From positions 1 through 5,529 of the forward strand of contig JAEZEN010000458.1 in NCBI GenBank assembly GCA_023433185.1: a stretch of 5,529 bases of DNA, in the 5' to 3' direction. Shown here piece after piece: positions 1 through 5,484 of the stretch. Origin of the DNA: Pseudomonadota bacterium (GTDB lineage Bacteria; Pseudomonadota; Alphaproteobacteria; Rhizobiales; Kaistiaceae). The position numbers were made by a program, and so were the translations under genes. Numbering within the stretch: position 1 is the first letter of the stretch; each line of letters begins with the position of its first letter. The notes below the pieces were generated by a model. It saw only the letters and a list, made by a program, of their open reading frames with translations. It was not told where the DNA came from and searched no databases.

Positions 1-1
1 C

Positions 2-1582
2 CACGAGGCCGGGGTGGAGGTGGCCGAAGCGACGGGTCACACCGGCGCGGCGGGAGCGACGCCGGTGGCCGACGACGAGAGCGCCGCCTTCGCGCCCTTC
101 TGGTACGTCAAGGACTCCGTCGGCAAGGCATTCATCGACTACCAGAACGACGTCAGCGCCTCCGATGTGAAGCTTGCCGTCCGGGACGGCTTCCGGGTCG
201 CCGAGCACCTCAAGCGCTACACCACCCTCGGCATGGCGACCGACCAGGGCAAGACCGGCAATGCCGCCGGCCTCGCAGTGCTCGCCGAGGTCACCGACCA
301 GCCTGTCGCCGCCGTCGGCATGACCACCTACCGCCCGCCCTTCGTGCCGGTCGCGATCGGCGCTTTTGCCGGCCACCACCGCGGCAAGGCGTTCCGCCCT
401 ACCCGGCTCACGCCGTCGCACCGCTGGGCGGCCGAGCGCGGCGCGGTTTTCGTCGAGACCGGCAACTGGCTCCGCGCCCAGTGGTATCCGGAGCCGGGGG
501 AGACCGACTGGCTCCAGTCCGTCAGCCGCGAGGTCAGGGCGACGCGCGAGCGCGTCGGCGTGTGCGACGTCTCGACCCTCGGCAAGATCGACGTCCAGGG
601 GCCGGATGCGGGCGCCTTCCTCGACCGCGTCTACGCCAACACCTTCTCGACGCTCGCGGTCGGCAAGGCGCGCTACGGGCTGATGCTGCGCGAGGACGGC
701 TTCGTCATGGACGACGGCACCACCGCCCGCCTCGCCGACGACCACTACTTCATGACCACCACCACGGCGAATGCCGTCAAGGTCATGCAGCACCTCGAAT
801 ACTGCCATCAGGTGATCTGGCCCGGCCTCGACGTGCAGATGGTCTCGGTGACCGAACAATGGGCGCAATACGCCGTCGCCGGGCCCCGCGCGCGGGACGT
901 GGTGTCGGCCCTCCTCGACCCTGGCGAGGATATCTCGAACGAAGCCTTTCCCTACATGGCCTGCGGCGCGGTCTCGATCTGCGGTGGGGTCGCCGGGCGC
1001 ATCTACCGCCTCTCCTTCTCCGGCGAGCTGGCCTACGAGATCGGCGTGCCCGCCCGCTTCGGCGACGCGCTCATCCGGGCGATCATGGAGGCCGGGGCGC
1101 CGCACGGCATCGCCCCCTACGGCACCGAGGCGCTTGGCGTGATGCGGATCGAGAAGGGCCACCCGGCCGGCAACGAGCTCAACGGCCAGACCACCGGGCA
1201 CGACCTCACCTTCGGCAAGCTCCTGTCGAAGAAGAAGGACTTCATCGGCCGCTTCATGGCCGCCCGCCCGGCCCTCACCGATCCGGATCGTCCGACGCTC
1301 GTCGGCATCCGGCCGGTGGACCGCGCCGACCGTCTCCGCGGCGGCGCGCACTTCGTGCCGCGCGATGCATCCGCCACCGCCGACAACGACCAGGGCTTCG
1401 TCACCTCCGTCGCCTTCTCGCCGGAACTCGGACACTGGGTCGGGCTCGGGCTCCTGTCCCGCGGCCCGGAGCGCCACGGCGAAATCGTCCGCGCCGCCGA
1501 CCCTCTGCGCGGCATGGACGTCCTCGTCGAGGTCTGCCCGCCCTGCCACGTCGATCCGGAAGGAGCGCGGCTCCGTGTCTAG
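2..1582 (+). CDS. soxA: Sarcosine oxidase, heterotetrameric, alpha subunit (C-terminal 526 residues; 5' end outside window)
   Basis: The reading frame is open from the first complete codon at position 2 to TAG at 1580-1582, so the gene begins upstream; the GTG at 14 is an internal valine. The full family protein is about 1000 residues, so roughly the C-terminal half is visible. In window numbering, residues 33-84 form the conserved linker region (FWYVKDSVGKAF, then KRYTTLGMATDQGK). From about 160 onward comes a GcvT/aminomethyltransferase-like folate-binding module, with GVCDVSTLGK (186-195), DGFVMDDGTTARL (232-244), SFSGELAYEIGVP (338-350) and RIEKGHPAGNEL (382-393), followed by a C-terminal barrel (about 425-526). 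Known for the family: the cytoplasmic alpha-beta-gamma-delta enzyme oxidises sarcosine to glycine and H2O2, and passes the methyl carbon to tetrahydrofolate in this C-terminal module. The missing N-terminal half should hold the NAD-binding and ferredoxin-like parts. The frame is intact with no sign of decay. soxG follows directly, as in the usual soxBDAG order. Confidence 0.95.
   Translation, partial: HEAGVEVAEATGHTGAAGATPVADDESAAFAPFWYVKDSVGKAFIDYQNDVSASDVKLAVRDGFRVAEHLKRYTTLGMATDQGKTGNAAGLAVLAEVTDQPVAAVGMTTYRPPFVPVAIGAFAGHHRGKAFRPTRLTPSHRWAAERGAVFVETGNWLRAQWYPEPGETDWLQSVSREVRATRERVGVCDVSTLGKIDVQGPDAGAFLDRVYANTFSTLAVGKARYGLMLREDGFVMDDGTTARLADDHYFMTTTTANAVKVMQHLEYCHQVIWPGLDVQMVSVTEQWAQYAVAGPRARDVVSALLDPGEDISNEAFPYMACGAVSICGGVAGRIYRLSFSGELAYEIGVPARFGDALIRAIMEAGAPHGIAPYGTEALGVMRIEKGHPAGNELNGQTTGHDLTFGKLLSKKKDFIGRFMAARPALTDPDRPTLVGIRPVDRADRLRGGAHFVPRDASATADNDQGFVTSVAFSPELGHWVGLGLLSRGPERHGEIVRAADPLRGMDVLVEVCPPCHVDPEGARLRV
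1561..1565 (+). promoter_or_regulatory. Ribosome binding site of soxG, inside the end of soxA
   Basis: AGGAG lies 9 nt before the GTG at 1575 and inside the last codons of soxA. It is the main reason for choosing that GTG as the soxG start, because the soxG frame runs open well upstream as an overlap with soxA. Confidence 0.7.
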
Positions 1583-2195
1583 CGCCGCCCCCCTCGCGTC
1601 CCGTTCGGGCCTGGCCGATGTCGCCGTCCCCGGCCGCTTCGGCCGCGCCGACGGCGAACCCGGCGTCGTGCTCTGCGAGCGCATCGATCTCGGCATCGCC
1701 ACGCTCGCCGTGCGGAAGGGGCAGTCCGCCGCCCTCGCCGAGGCCGTACAGCGGCTCTACGGCGCCAATCTCCCAGACGGTTCGCGCCATGTGACGGGCA
1801 GCGCCGCGGGGTTCATCGGCACCGGGCCGGGGCAATGGCTCGTGGTATCGGCGGAGCACCGGAACGGCGCGCTCGCCGACGACCTCGTGCGACGCCTCAA
1901 GGGCCTAGCCTCGATCTCGGACCAGAGCGACGGCCGCGCCGTGATCCGCCTCGCCGGCCCGGCCGCTCGCGACGTGCTCGCCAAGGGCCTGCCCATCGAC
2001 CTTCACCCCTCGGTCTTCGCACCCGGGTCGGCGGCCACCAGCGTCATCGCGCTGATGGGCGTGACGCTCTGGCAGGTCGACGACACGCCGGCCTACGACC
2101 TTGCCGTCTTCCGCAGCCTTGCCGGCAGTTTCTGGACGTGGCTCACCGATTCGGCCGCGGAGTTCGGATACCAGGTCGAGGGCGCCGCACCCTGA
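1575..2195 (+). CDS. soxG: Sarcosine oxidase, heterotetrameric, gamma subunit
   Basis: This encodes 206 residues, close to the usual size of SoxG (about 190-200). The chosen start is GTG at 1575, which has AGGAG 9 nt upstream and overlaps the soxA stop by 8 nt; this suggests translational coupling. Recognisable blocks are GPGQWLVV (84-91), SDQSDGRAVIRLAGP (115-129), KGLPIDLHPSVF (137-148), GVTLWQVDDTPAYDL (162-176) and FRSLAGSFWTWL (179-190). These fit the SoxG family, which has a GcvT-like fold but is structural rather than the folate-binding catalytic module. The protein assembles with alpha, beta and delta in the cytoplasm, in one-carbon and glycine metabolism (degradation of sarcosine from creatine, choline or betaine). 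No signal peptide or membrane segment is seen. It is the last gene of the plus-strand unit. Its stop lies only 18 bp from the stop of the convergent permease gene. Confidence 0.93.
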   Translation: MSSAAPLASRSGLADVAVPGRFGRADGEPGVVLCERIDLGIATLAVRKGQSAALAEAVQRLYGANLPDGSRHVTGSAAGFIGTGPGQWLVVSAEHRNGALADDLVRRLKGLASISDQSDGRAVIRLAGPAARDVLAKGLPIDLHPSVFAPGSAATSVIALMGVTLWQVDDTPAYDLAVFRSLAGSFWTWLTDSAAEFGYQVEGAAP

Positions 2196-2213
2196 ACGGC
2201 GGCCGCACCGGTT

Positions 2214-3299
2214 CTATTCGCCCTGCCGCATCTTCTTCAGGCTGTCGAACAGGACGGCAATGAGGATGAACGTGCCGACGAACGTGCCCTGCCAGAAGGG
2301 GTTGATGCCGAGAAGCGTCAGGCTGTTCCGGATCATTTCGATCAGCACCGCACCGACCACGGCGCCAAAGGCGGATCCCGAACCGCCGGCGAGGTTCGTG
2401 CCCCCGATCACCACCGCGGCGATCACGATCAGCTCCATCCCCATGCCCATGCCGGTGGTGATGGTGCCGAGCCAGCCGACCTGGAGAATGCCGGCGATGC
2501 CGGCCATCAGCCCGGAGAGCATGTAGACCGAAACCTTGATCCGCCGCACCGGGACGCCGGTCAGCAGTGCCGCCTTCTCGTTGCCGCCGATGGCGAAGAC
2601 GTAGCGGCCCCAGCGCGTCCAACGCAGGGCGAAGCCGAGGATCAGGGCGAACAAGGCCAGGAAGACGGCCGGGTTCGGGATCATGATCGCCGCCGAGAGG
2701 CTCGTGAAGAAGCCTCCCAGCGCGGTGTCGGGGCCGACGGCGCCGGCGAGCGCGGTGAACCAGCCGGAGGTCGAGCCCCCGCCGAGCGCCGTGAGCTTCG
2801 TGTGGTCCACCCCGAACTGGTAGACCATCTGGTTGCCGGACAGCACCATGGCGAGCGAGCGCGCCAGTGACATCATGCCCAGCGTCACGACGAATGCGGG
2901 CATGCGGACATAGGCGATGAAGAAGCCGTTGACGAAGCCGCAGGCGAGGGCGGCGAGCAGGGCACAGGGCACCGCGACCCAGATCCGGTAGTCGGCCGCC
3001 ATCATCATGCCGACGACCATGCCGGCGAGCGCGAGGATCGCCCCGACGGAGAGGTCGATGCCGCCGGTGACGATCACCGCGGTCATGCCGAGGCCGATGA
3101 TCCCGACGAAGGCACAGTTCCGCGCGACGTTGAAGAGGTTGCTCGACGTGAAGAAGGCGTCGGTGGCGAGGGAGAGCCCGGCGAAGGCGATCACCGAGGC
3201 CACGAAGACCCAGAAGGTCTGGCGGGTGAACAGGTATCCGAGGAGGCCGTGGGTCTGGCGGTTGATGGTCTCGTCGAGCGTGGTTGTCGTCGTCGTCAT
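2214..3299 (-). CDS. Sugar ABC transporter permease, RbsC/FrcC type (BPD_transp_2 family)
   Basis: This 361-residue inner-membrane protein forms the membrane channel, normally as a homodimer, of a CUT2-class sugar importer. After a polar N-terminus with a run of six threonines (2-7), hydrophobic segments begin at about residue 29 and continue to about 350. Family hallmarks are TGGIDLSVGA (78-87), the cytoplasmic coupling-loop block GRYVFAIGGNEKAALLTGV (231-249), and VIGGTNLAGGSGSAFG (297-312). The start at 3299 has GGAGGG (3306-3311) 6 nt before ATG. The gene lies 20 bp downstream of the ATPase stop, so the two form one transcription unit. The stretch at about 155-210 is longer than I recall in E. 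coli RbsC and is rich in Gly, Ala and Thr. The substrate cannot be read from the sequence; ribose, fructose, another monosaccharide or a polyol are all possible. Confidence 0.93.
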   Translation of the reverse strand: MTTTTTTLDETINRQTHGLLGYLFTRQTFWVFVASVIAFAGLSLATDAFFTSSNLFNVARNCAFVGIIGLGMTAVIVTGGIDLSVGAILALAGMVVGMMMAADYRIWVAVPCALLAALACGFVNGFFIAYVRMPAFVVTLGMMSLARSLAMVLSGNQMVYQFGVDHTKLTALGGGSTSGWFTALAGAVGPDTALGGFFTSLSAAIMIPNPAVFLALFALILGFALRWTRWGRYVFAIGGNEKAALLTGVPVRRIKVSVYMLSGLMAGIAGILQVGWLGTITTGMGMGMELIVIAAVVIGGTNLAGGSGSAFGAVVGAVLIEMIRNSLTLLGINPFWQGTFVGTFILIAVLFDSLKKMRQGE

Positions 3300-3305
3300 T
3301 TCGAT

Positions 3306-3311
3306 CCCTCC
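3306..3311 (-). promoter_or_regulatory. Ribosome binding site of the permease gene
   Basis: On the minus strand GGAGGG is followed by 6 nt and then the ATG at 3299. It sits inside the 20-bp gap after the ATPase stop, so the permease has its own initiation site and does not depend on an overlapping stop-start. Confidence 0.7.
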
Positions 3312-3319
3312 CCGCGCCC

Positions 3320-4060
3320 TCAGGCCCGCTCGATCGCGCCGGTGATCAGGCCGGTTATCTCCTCGGGCGAGGTCGCGGCGACCGGCTTGTCGGCGACCTT
3401 CGTCCCGCGCCGGAGCACGACGATCCGGTCGGCCACGGTGAAGACGTCCGGCATGCGGTGGCTGATCAGCACCACGGCGATGCCGCGCTCCCGGAGATGA
3501 CGGATGAGGTTGAGAACCTCCGCGACCTGGCGCACCGAGATGGCCGCGGTGGGCTCGTCCATCAGGACGATCTTGGCCTCCGACAGCATGGTCCGGGCGA
3601 TCGCCACCGCCTGCCGCTGGCCGCCGGACATCTGCTTGACGAGGTCACGCGGCCGCGTCTCGGACTTGAGGTCACGGAAGAGCGCGCCGGAACGCCTGTA
3701 CATGGACGCGTAGTCGAGCACCCGGATGGGACCGATCCAGCGGTAGATCTCGCGACCCAGGAAGACGTTCGCTGCCGCCGTCAGGTTGTCGCACAGAGCG
3801 AGGTCCTGGTAGACGATCTCGATCCCATGCTCGCGTGCGTCGATCGGTCGATGGAAGTGGACCTCGCGCCCCTCCATGACCATGGATCCGGAGGTCGGCG
3901 GGAAGTTGCCCGCGATGACCTTGACCAGGGTCGACTTGCCGGCGCCGTTGTCGCCCATCAGGCCGACCACTTCGCCGGGCTCGAGGCCGAACGAAATCTC
4001 GTTCAGCGCGTGGATGGCGCCGAAATGCTTCGAAATGCCGGTGAGCTGAAGCACTGACAT
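3320..4060 (-). CDS. Sugar ABC transporter ATP-binding protein, single ABC domain (FrcA-like)
   Basis: This 246-residue cytoplasmic ATPase powers the importer whose permease is encoded next. All nucleotide-binding motifs are present: Walker A GDNGAGKST (36-44), Q-loop Q85, signature SGGQRQ (145-150), Walker B IVLMDEP (164-170) with catalytic E169, and H-loop H201 in LISHRMP. Length and motif order indicate one ABC domain. This differs from the tandem-domain RbsA, XylG and MglA ATPases of about 500 residues and resembles FrcA of rhizobial fructose transporters; the working unit should be a homodimer. The start at 4060 (MSVLQLTGISKHFG) was chosen because a strong GGGAGGAAGGA precedes it and the family's conserved N-terminus begins there. 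An in-frame ATG at 4153 would add 31 unrelated residues and lies within the candidate promoter. It is the first gene of the minus-strand unit, divergent from the binding-protein gene. Confidence 0.94.
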   Translation of the reverse strand: MSVLQLTGISKHFGAIHALNEISFGLEPGEVVGLMGDNGAGKSTLVKVIAGNFPPTSGSMVMEGREVHFHRPIDAREHGIEIVYQDLALCDNLTAAANVFLGREIYRWIGPIRVLDYASMYRRSGALFRDLKSETRPRDLVKQMSGGQRQAVAIARTMLSEAKIVLMDEPTAAISVRQVAEVLNLIRHLRERGIAVVLISHRMPDVFTVADRIVVLRRGTKVADKPVAATSPEEITGLITGAIERA

Positions 4061-4066
4061 CCCGCT

Positions 4067-4077
4067 TCCTTCCTCCC
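4067..4077 (-). promoter_or_regulatory. Ribosome binding site of the ATPase gene
   Basis: The minus strand reads GGGAGGAAGGA, ending 6 nt before the ATG at 4060, so two overlapping Shine-Dalgarno matches are available. This decides the start codon against the upstream in-frame ATG at 4153, which has no comparable site. Confidence 0.75.
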
Positions 4078-4081
4078 ATAG

Positions 4082-4095
4082 CGCGGTTTGCCGCG
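4082..4095 (-). promoter_or_regulatory. GC hairpin in the ATPase leader, just before its ribosome binding site
   Basis: The arms CGCGG and CCGCG form a perfect 5-bp stem with a 4-nt loop (CAAA on the minus-strand RNA). The Shine-Dalgarno begins 4 nt after the stem. No U-run follows, so it does not look like a terminator. It may affect mRNA stability or ribosome access. Its role is inferred from position only. Confidence 0.35.
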
Positions 4096-4138
4096 TCTGT
4101 GATTTCGCAGGCGGCATCCACGTGCCGCGCCGACCGTG

Positions 4139-4166
4139 AGTAGCGTACGCCAATCAGGTTCGTCAA
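4139..4166 (-). promoter_or_regulatory. Candidate sigma-70-type promoter for the ATPase-permease unit
   Basis: On the minus strand TTGACG (4166 to 4161) matches five of six bases of the -35 consensus. After 16 nt comes GCTACT (4144 to 4139), a weak -10 match (three of six). An AT-rich stretch containing ATTTAAA lies just upstream. Transcription from here would give a leader of roughly 70 nt before the ATG at 4060. The -35 sits in the decamer ATCATTGACG, which recurs at the opposing promoter. The weak -10 limits confidence. Confidence 0.4.
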
Positions 4167-4315
4167 TGATCCTGACCTTTAAATGTGATGATAGCATCGC
4201 CGGGATGCGCGGCACCAGCACGCATTCTACATGTCGCTCGCCGTCGCCGAGGTGGTGGTACATAAGCAGCGCCCTATCATCCTACTAATACAGCTAATAA
4301 TCATTGACGTACGCT
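4142..4315. repeat. Interrupted mirror-image (inverted) repeat set spanning both divergent promoters
   Basis: Three exact blocks occur once per arm in opposite orientation and in the same outward order. CTATCATC is at 4274-4281 (plus) and 4194-4187 (minus). ATCATTGACG is at 4300-4309 and 4170-4161. CGTACGCT is at 4308-4315 and 4149-4142. The first two pairs share a centre at 4234-4235; the third is offset by about 6 bp. A shorter TGGTG pair (4253-4257 and 4217-4213) has the same centre. The gap between the first two blocks is 18 nt on one arm and 16 on the other. They may be paired operator or promoter elements, or the remains of an inverted duplication. Confidence 0.6.
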
Positions 4316-4331
4316 CGTCATCCGTCATAGC
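4304..4331 (+). promoter_or_regulatory. Candidate sigma-70-type promoter for the binding-protein gene
   Basis: TTGACG (4304-4309) matches five of six bases of the -35 consensus. CATAGC (4326-4331) follows after 16 nt and is a weak -10 match. Upstream, 4281-4303 is AT-rich and holds CTAATA twice, 9 bp apart (4285-4290 and 4294-4299), which resembles an UP element. Initiation near 4338 would leave a leader of about 110 nt before the ATG at 4450. Confidence 0.45.
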
Positions 4332-4346
4332 CTTGCCTGCCGACGC

Positions 4347-4382
4347 GGGATGGGAAGCCGCAACCCCAAGGAGAGGCATCCC
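4347..4382 (+). promoter_or_regulatory. Possible long-loop stem in the binding-protein leader
   Basis: GGGATG (4347-4352) and CATCCC (4377-4382) can pair as a 6-bp stem with a 24-nt loop, near the 5' end of the predicted leader. The loop contains AAGGAGA (4368-4374), which looks like a Shine-Dalgarno site but is not followed by a usable start. The long loop makes the structure uncertain, and it matches no riboswitch I recognise. Confidence 0.2.
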
Positions 4383-4412
4383 TCGATCACGCTCCGCAAA
4401 ATCAAGAATCCT

Positions 4413-4429
4413 GGCGCCGATGGGGCGCC
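4413..4429 (+). promoter_or_regulatory. Strong GC hairpin in the binding-protein leader, just before its ribosome binding site
   Basis: GGCGCC at 4413-4418 and again at 4424-4429 form a perfect 6-bp GC stem with the 5-nt loop GATGG. It ends 7 nt before the Shine-Dalgarno at 4437. No T-run follows, so intrinsic termination is unlikely. A protective or translation-tuning role is plausible for a highly expressed binding-protein mRNA, but is inferred from position only. Confidence 0.45.
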
Positions 4430-4436
4430 TTCACTC

Positions 4437-4444
4437 GGGAGGAA
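4437..4444 (+). promoter_or_regulatory. Ribosome binding site of the binding-protein gene
   Basis: GGGAGGAA ends 5 nt before the ATG at 4450. It fixes the start, giving a protein that begins with a proper signal peptide rather than the long upstream in-frame extension to 4231. The same octamer precedes the divergent ATPase gene. Confidence 0.8.
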
Positions 4445-4449
4445 CTGAC

Positions 4450-5439
4450 ATGGGTAAGAAGCTTGTTGTGCTTGCCGCGGCGGCACTTGTCGTCGTCGGC
4501 GGCGCGGCGGTCGCCCAGGAGAAGAAGACGCTGGCCGTGGTGGTGAAGGGACTGGACAATCCCTTCTTCACGGTCCTCGGCAACGGCTGCGCGCGGTGGA
4601 ATTCCGAGAATCCGGATTCGGAATACGAGTGCCTCTATACCGGCCCGGCCCTCTCCTCGGATGAGGCCGGCGCGGTGCAGCTCGTCGCCGACCTGATCGC
4701 CAGGGGGGTCGCGGGCATCGCCATCTCGCCGTCCAACGCCCCCGCCATGGCCGCGATGCTCCGTGAGACGGCGCCGACCATGCCGATCATGACCATCGAC
4801 GCCGACCTGGAGAGCGAGGACCGCGCGCTCCGCATGACCTATCTCGGCACCAAGAACACCGAGATGGGCGTCAAGATGGCCGAGCACCTGACGCGTCTGA
4901 AGCCCGATGGCGGCACCATCTGCCTGCAGCTCGGCAACGTCGCCGCCAACAACATCAACGAGCGCGCCCAGGGCCTTCGCGACACGCTTGCCGGCGCCGA
5001 GGGAACCGAGCGGCTCACCGGCCAGAACGGCTGGACCGAGATCGACGGCTGCCCGGTCTTCACGAACGACGACATCGCGACGGCCAACCAGCAGCTCGCC
5101 GATGTCACCGCGGCCAATCTCGACCTCGACGCGTTCATCCTCGTCGGCGGCTGGGCGCAGTTCGGCCCCGAGGCCTATGCCCAGACCACGACGCAGCTCG
5201 CGCCGCGCCTCTCGTCGAACGACCTCGTCATCATCGCCGGCGACACCCTGCCGCCGCAGATGGACGCGCTGAAGGCGGGCCATAGCCATGCCCAGATCGG
5301 CCAGCGCCCGTTCGAGATGGGCTACCGCGCACCGACGGTGCTGATCGACCTGATCGACGGCAAGACCGTCGAGGATCCGCTCTACACCGGCCTCGACGAA
5401 TGCACTCCCGATACCGCCGACACCTGCCTCGCGAAGTAG
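4450..5439 (+). CDS. Periplasmic sugar-binding protein of ABC transporter (Peripla_BP_4 / RbsB type)
   Basis: The 329-residue product captures the substrate in the periplasm and docks on the permease encoded divergently. The start is set by GGGAGGAA 5 nt upstream. Residues 1-22 form a Sec signal peptide: KK at 3-4, a hydrophobic core 5-19, and the AVA motif at 20-22, predicting cleavage before Q23. The mature protein shows the two-lobe type I fold landmarks: KGLDNPFF (33-40), IAISPSNAPA (90-99), TIDAD (115-119), the hinge-side NNINERAQGLRD (167-178), GGWAQFGPEAY (233-243), IIAGDTLPPQMDALKAG (261-277) and QIGQRPFEMGYRA (282-294). No lipobox is present, so it should be soluble. Six cysteines remain in the mature chain (47, 61, 158, 201, 318, 326), which is unusual for this family. 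The sugar specificity cannot be assigned. Being divergent from the ATPase and permease, it can be expressed at a higher level than they are. Confidence 0.92.
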   Translation: MGKKLVVLAAAALVVVGGAAVAQEKKTLAVVVKGLDNPFFTVLGNGCARWNSENPDSEYECLYTGPALSSDEAGAVQLVADLIARGVAGIAISPSNAPAMAAMLRETAPTMPIMTIDADLESEDRALRMTYLGTKNTEMGVKMAEHLTRLKPDGGTICLQLGNVAANNINERAQGLRDTLAGAEGTERLTGQNGWTEIDGCPVFTNDDIATANQQLADVTAANLDLDAFILVGGWAQFGPEAYAQTTTQLAPRLSSNDLVIIAGDTLPPQMDALKAGHSHAQIGQRPFEMGYRAPTVLIDLIDGKTVEDPLYTGLDECTPDTADTCLAK

Positions 5440-5484
5440 GCGACGCCGACTCTCCCTCCCTAAGGGTTCGGCAAACCGGGAAGT

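Larger units (their letters stand above)
4061..4449. promoter_or_regulatory. Divergent intergenic control region between ATPase and binding-protein genes
   Basis: This 389-bp stretch has no credible gene. Its middle is clearly richer in A and T than the flanking coding DNA, notably about 4165-4198 and 4272-4307. It separates the start codons of two divergent genes of the same transporter and so must hold both promoters. Visible inside are two outward-facing copies of ATCATTGACG, further mirrored blocks around a centre near 4234, and a hairpin before each ribosome binding site. No known riboswitch was recognised. A sugar-responsive regulator could act here, but no regulator gene is in the window. 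Confidence 0.75.

Noticed and set aside
481..1794. Long open frame of 437 codons overlapping soxA and soxG
   Set aside because: Its product is arginine- and proline-rich low-complexity sequence typical of an alternate frame of high-GC DNA, and the overlapping frame is a clear sarcosine oxidase.
1575..2216. A functional link between sarcosine oxidase and the sugar transporter
   Set aside because: The two sets converge tail to tail, share no promoter, and their families act on different substrates. Adjacency alone does not support a joint system.
4061..4153. Upstream in-frame ATG extending the ATPase to 277 residues
   Set aside because: It lacks a good ribosome site, lies between the candidate -35 and -10, and adds residues unlike the family N-terminus. 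The ATG at 4060 has a strong Shine-Dalgarno.
4187..4208. Small dyads GATG/CATC and GCATC/GATGC next to the minus-side regulatory block
   Set aside because: They overlap each other and have only 4-5 bp arms. They are too short to claim as separate operators beyond the mirrored set.
4231..4449. Upstream in-frame ATG extending the binding protein by 73 residues
   Set aside because: The extension would bury the signal peptide inside the protein and crosses the candidate promoter. The ATG at 4450 has GGGAGGAA at ideal spacing.
4402..5289. Long open frame of 295 codons opposite the binding-protein gene
   Set aside because: Its composition is that of an antisense shadow in high-GC DNA, with no recognisable domain, while the plus strand holds a well-conserved binding protein with a signal peptide.
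5458..5477. Possible terminator after the binding-protein gene (CCCT/AGGG and GGTT/AACC pairs)
   Set aside because: The stems are only 4 bp, the first has almost no loop, and no T-run follows. The sequence soon passes into poly-G.
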